From assembly GCA_027031305.1 (NCBI GenBank), contig JALVRJ010000338.1:1-27986 (forward strand): DNA of 27,986 nt, read 5' to 3'. Below the pieces are notes generated by a model. The model was not told the origin of the DNA. It searched no databases and saw only the letters and a program-made list of their open reading frames with translations. Numbering within the stretch: the stretch's first letter is position 1; every line of letters begins with the position of its first letter. Source of the DNA: Hyphomicrobiales bacterium (GTDB lineage Bacteria > Pseudomonadota > Alphaproteobacteria > Rhizobiales > Aestuariivirgaceae). Below, piece by piece: positions 26,027 through 27,986 of this stretch. The position numbers were made by a program, and so were the translations under genes.

Positions 26027-26422
26027 TCAGTAGCCGGAACGCTGCGAGCCCGGACTTTCCGCCGGCGGAAGCCCTTCCAGGCCCATCAGCAACTCTTCCT
26101 CGCTGATGCGCTCGGCCTCCACCACGTCCTCGGCCGCTTCCTCGGCCTTCTGACCGGCCAGCAGCGGCGCCTCGGAAGGCTCGGCCTCGTCAACCTCGGC
26201 ATGTTTCTGCAGCGAATGAATGAGCTGCTCCCTGAGGTCCTCGGCGTCGATGGTGCCCTCGGCGATCTCGCGCAGCGCCACGACGGAATTCTTGTCGTTG
26301 TCGCGCTCCACCGTCAGCGGCGCGCCCTGCGAGATCTGCCGGGCGCGAAACGCCGCCAGCAACACCAACTCGAAGCGATTGGGAACCTTTTCAATGCAGT
26401 CTTCAACGGTAACGCGTGCCAT
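26027..26422 (-). CDS. rpoZ: DNA-directed RNA polymerase omega subunit
   Basis: Small subunit that helps fold and hold the beta-prime subunit of RNA polymerase. The 131-residue protein begins [30 protein letters not shown], the diagnostic N-terminus, followed by [13 protein letters not shown]. After about residue 75 comes a long acidic, glutamate- and alanine-rich tail ([27 protein letters not shown]) as found in alphaproteobacterial omega proteins and absent from the 91-residue E. coli form. The ATG at 26422 has GGAG about ten bases upstream. It is transcribed leftward, between the L,D-transpeptidase and kdsA genes. Confidence 0.96.
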   Translation of the reverse strand: MARVTVEDCIEKVPNRFELVLLAAFRARQISQGAPLTVERDNDKNSVVALREIAEGTIDAEDLREQLIHSLQKHAEVDEAEPSEAPLLAGQKAEEAAEDVVEAERISEEELLMGLEGLPPAESPGSQRSGY

Positions 26423-26497
26423 GTGACATCATCTCCACAGCAACGGCCTCCGCCCGCGCGCGAAGGCCTCTGAATTCGATGGATACAACAGAAAGAC

Positions 26498-26521
26498 GCG
26501 CCACCCGGAAGCGGGAGGCGC
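26498..26521 (-). terminator. Hairpin upstream of rpoZ, possible terminator
   Basis: On the minus strand GCGCC-T-CCCG and CGGG-T-GGCGC form a stem of nine pairs with one T/T mismatch and a 4-base loop, followed by GTCTTTCTGTT. It could end the L,D-transpeptidase transcript or lie in the rpoZ leader. Confidence 0.48.
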
Positions 26522-26554
26522 TGTCTTGCTTGCGGTCGGGTTGCAATATATATC

Positions 26555-26607
26555 CCCGCCGGCCCGGATGCAAGCGGCCCTGGCCCGGCATTGCATTCCC
26601 CGGCGGG
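26555..26607 (-). repeat. Long imperfect inverted repeat after the L,D-transpeptidase gene
   Basis: CCCGCCGG (26555-26562) pairs with CCGGCGGG (26600-26607). After a 3-base bulge GGATGCAA (26566-26573) pairs with TTGCATTCC (26591-26599) apart from one extra T. The inner loop is GC-rich. The element begins 12 bases after the stop at 26619, but no T run follows (GGATATATATTGC). Confidence 0.5.
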
Positions 26608-26618
26608 ACTACCCATGC

Positions 26619-27368
26619 TCAATCCTCGACGATGACCCGCGCCCCCGGCTTCACCCGTTTGTAGAGATCGATGACCTCGTCGTTCACCATGCGGATGCAG
26701 CCCGAGGAAACAAACTTGCCGATGCTGCCCGGGTTGTTGGTGCCGTGGATGCGATAAAGCGTGTTGCCGATGTAGATCGCCCGCGCCCCCAACGGGTTCT
26801 TCGGCCCGCCCGGCATCACGTCGGGCAACTTGCGGCCATATTTCTTCAGCTCGCGCTCCTTCATTTCCGCCGGTGGCCGCCATTCGGGCCATTCCTTCTT
26901 CATCGTCACCCGGTGCCGCCCCGTCCACGTGAAGCCCTGTCGTCCCACGCCCACGCCATATTTCAGCGCCTTGCCGCCAGGCAAGACGTAATACAGCGCC
27001 CGCTCGCGCGTCTTCACCAGGATGGTTCCCGGCGCCAGCTTGCGGTTGAATTTCACCTCCGTTCTGCCCAGGTAACGGCCATTGGCATAGATCTGCCCTT
27101 CCTTGCGGGAAAAGGACGGCCGGCTCACCCCACCACCCAGGAACGCCAGACGCGAACTTTTTCTGTTCTTGCGGCCGGCCGTGCGCGGTTTGCGCGCCCT
27201 GAAATTCACTTTGCGCTTCGGAGCGCCTCTTTTCGCTGCGGCCAGTTTCTTGAACGTGACCTTTTTCGCCGCCAATGCGCCGTTGTCCGCACCAACGCCG
27301 CCGACGGCCACCATCCCGAAAGCGAGCGCCACCGCCAAAAGCGAATGTCCGAGCATTTTCATCTTCAT
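26619..27368 (-). CDS. Periplasmic L,D-transpeptidase (YkuD/ErfK family)
   Basis: Cross-links peptidoglycan stems (3-3 links) or attaches outer-membrane proteins to peptidoglycan. The 249-residue protein opens with a signal peptide: MKMKML, a hydrophobic core to about residue 26, and likely cleavage near GADNGALAA (about 34). Residues 35-75 form a very basic segment with many Lys and Arg. The YkuD catalytic domain covers about 110-249, with IHGTNNPGSIG (His208 in HGT) and SSGCIRM (catalytic Cys224). NPLGARAIYIG precedes it, as usual. The start ATG at 27368 has a GGGGGG ribosome site nine bases upstream. It is transcribed leftward toward rpoZ. The basic linker may bind the anionic cell wall, which is inference. 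Confidence 0.93.
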   Translation of the reverse strand: MKMKMLGHSLLAVALAFGMVAVGGVGADNGALAAKKVTFKKLAAAKRGAPKRKVNFRARKPRTAGRKNRKSSRLAFLGGGVSRPSFSRKEGQIYANGRYLGRTEVKFNRKLAPGTILVKTRERALYYVLPGGKALKYGVGVGRQGFTWTGRHRVTMKKEWPEWRPPAEMKERELKKYGRKLPDVMPGGPKNPLGARAIYIGNTLYRIHGTNNPGSIGKFVSSGCIRMVNDEVIDLYKRVKPGARVIVED

Positions 27369-27465
27369 TTTTCAGCCCCCCTTGGTCCGACTCCGAAAGG
27401 GAGTCATGGTTGAATCGAAAGAAGGAAACGATGGAAGGATTAGTGCGCCGCCAGGCCCCATCAAG

Positions 27466-27986
27466 TCAACCGCCACCACCGGCCTTTCGGACCAGGCGCA
27501 AGCGATTGTGATGACATTGCGCCCACTCCGGGAATGCTTTCCCATGTTCCACCTTCCGGCATTGCGCGCGCACGCGCCTTGGCAACCGCGCCAGCAGTTG
27601 CGCCGCCGTCGCCCCACTCAGCGGATGCCGCCAATCCGGCGCGATTTCCACCAGCGGCGCCAGCACGAACGCGCGCTCGCACATCCCCGGGTGTGGCAGG
27701 ACGATCCCGCGCTTCTGCCACATGTGTCGCGCTCGCGCCGGTCCGCCACGCCCCATGCCCACGGGCCGCGCCACCCGCTCGCCCCAGGCCAGCAGGTCCA
27801 GATCAAGCGTCCGCGCCGCCCACACCCGCCCACGCCGCCGCCCCGCACGGCGTTCCTCCTCAGCCAGCAAACGCAGCATCTCGCGTACTGAAAGCCTTGC
27901 GCGCACCTCCGCCACGGCGTTGAAAAACACCGGCTGGCGCACCACGCCATAAGGCGCGCTGCGCCACAGGCCGGACACCGCGACGA
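27466..27986 (-). CDS. folK: 2-amino-4-hydroxy-6-hydroxymethyldihydropteridine pyrophosphokinase, C-terminal part
   Basis: Transfers pyrophosphate from ATP to hydroxymethyldihydropterin in folate synthesis. The minus-strand frame is open at the right window edge and ends at 27466, so the N-terminal part with the pterin-binding GSN segment is missing. Visible family features are SGLWRSAPYG..RQPVFFNAVAEV, the signature RTLDLDLLAWG with its metal-binding aspartates, and LPHPGMCERAFVLAPLVEIAPDWRHPLSG. The C-terminal 40 residues after LPRRVRAQC are less typical and glycine-rich at the end. Closeness to rpoZ is common in alphaproteobacteria. A GTG at 27978 gives a shorter frame but leaves out conserved parts, so I treat the gene as cut by the window. 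Confidence 0.93.
   Translation of the reverse strand, partial: VAVSGLWRSAPYGVVRQPVFFNAVAEVRARLSVREMLRLLAEEERRAGRRRGRVWAARTLDLDLLAWGERVARPVGMGRGGPARARHMWQKRGIVLPHPGMCERAFVLAPLVEIAPDWRHPLSGATAAQLLARLPRRVRAQCRKVEHGKAFPEWAQCHHNRLRLVRKAGGGG

Overview
The window looks like a chromosome segment of an alphaproteobacterium. This is inferred from the housekeeping block at the right (folK, rpoZ with a long acidic tail, kdsA, eno), from a KdsA that implies a Gram-negative envelope, and from moderately high GC with SD-type ribosome sites. I cannot name the genus.

Left to right: (1) positions 1-1283, minus strand, the N-terminal 427 residues of an RTX-type calcium-binding repeat protein that runs off the window. 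(2) Positions 2063-21439, a surface polysaccharide cluster, almost all on the plus strand: two GT-B glycosyltransferases, wecB and wecC (UDP-GlcNAc to UDP-ManNAc to UDP-ManNAcA), a third glycosyltransferase, a heparinase II/III-family protein on the opposite strand, a methyltransferase, a 693-residue glycosyltransferase, a second paralogous methyltransferase, a Wzm/Wzt-type ABC exporter pair, a 945-residue protein joining a polysaccharide-deacetylase domain, Sel1-like repeats and two different methyltransferase domains, and a second heparinase II/III-family protein. (3) Positions 21440-22470, about 1 kb of non-coding DNA with a very strong GC-rich hairpin, a 64-bp direct repeat and a tRNA-Ser(GCU). 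(4) Positions 22667-27986, a small secreted protein, a DUF2267 protein, and a minus-strand core block: folK (cut by the window edge), an L,D-transpeptidase, rpoZ, kdsA and eno.

How it fits together: WecB/WecC supply an N-acetyl-mannosaminuronic acid donor, several glycosyltransferases assemble a chain, the ABC pair exports it, and the methyltransferases, deacetylase and lyase-like proteins would cap, modify or trim it. The most unusual points are the four-part deacetylase/Sel1/double-methyltransferase fusion, the repeated glycosyltransferase-methyltransferase-heparinase paralogue sets in one locus, and two heparinase-like proteins without visible export signals inside an export cluster. No chain-initiating enzyme, OPX or PCP component is visible, so the locus probably continues to the left or is completed elsewhere.
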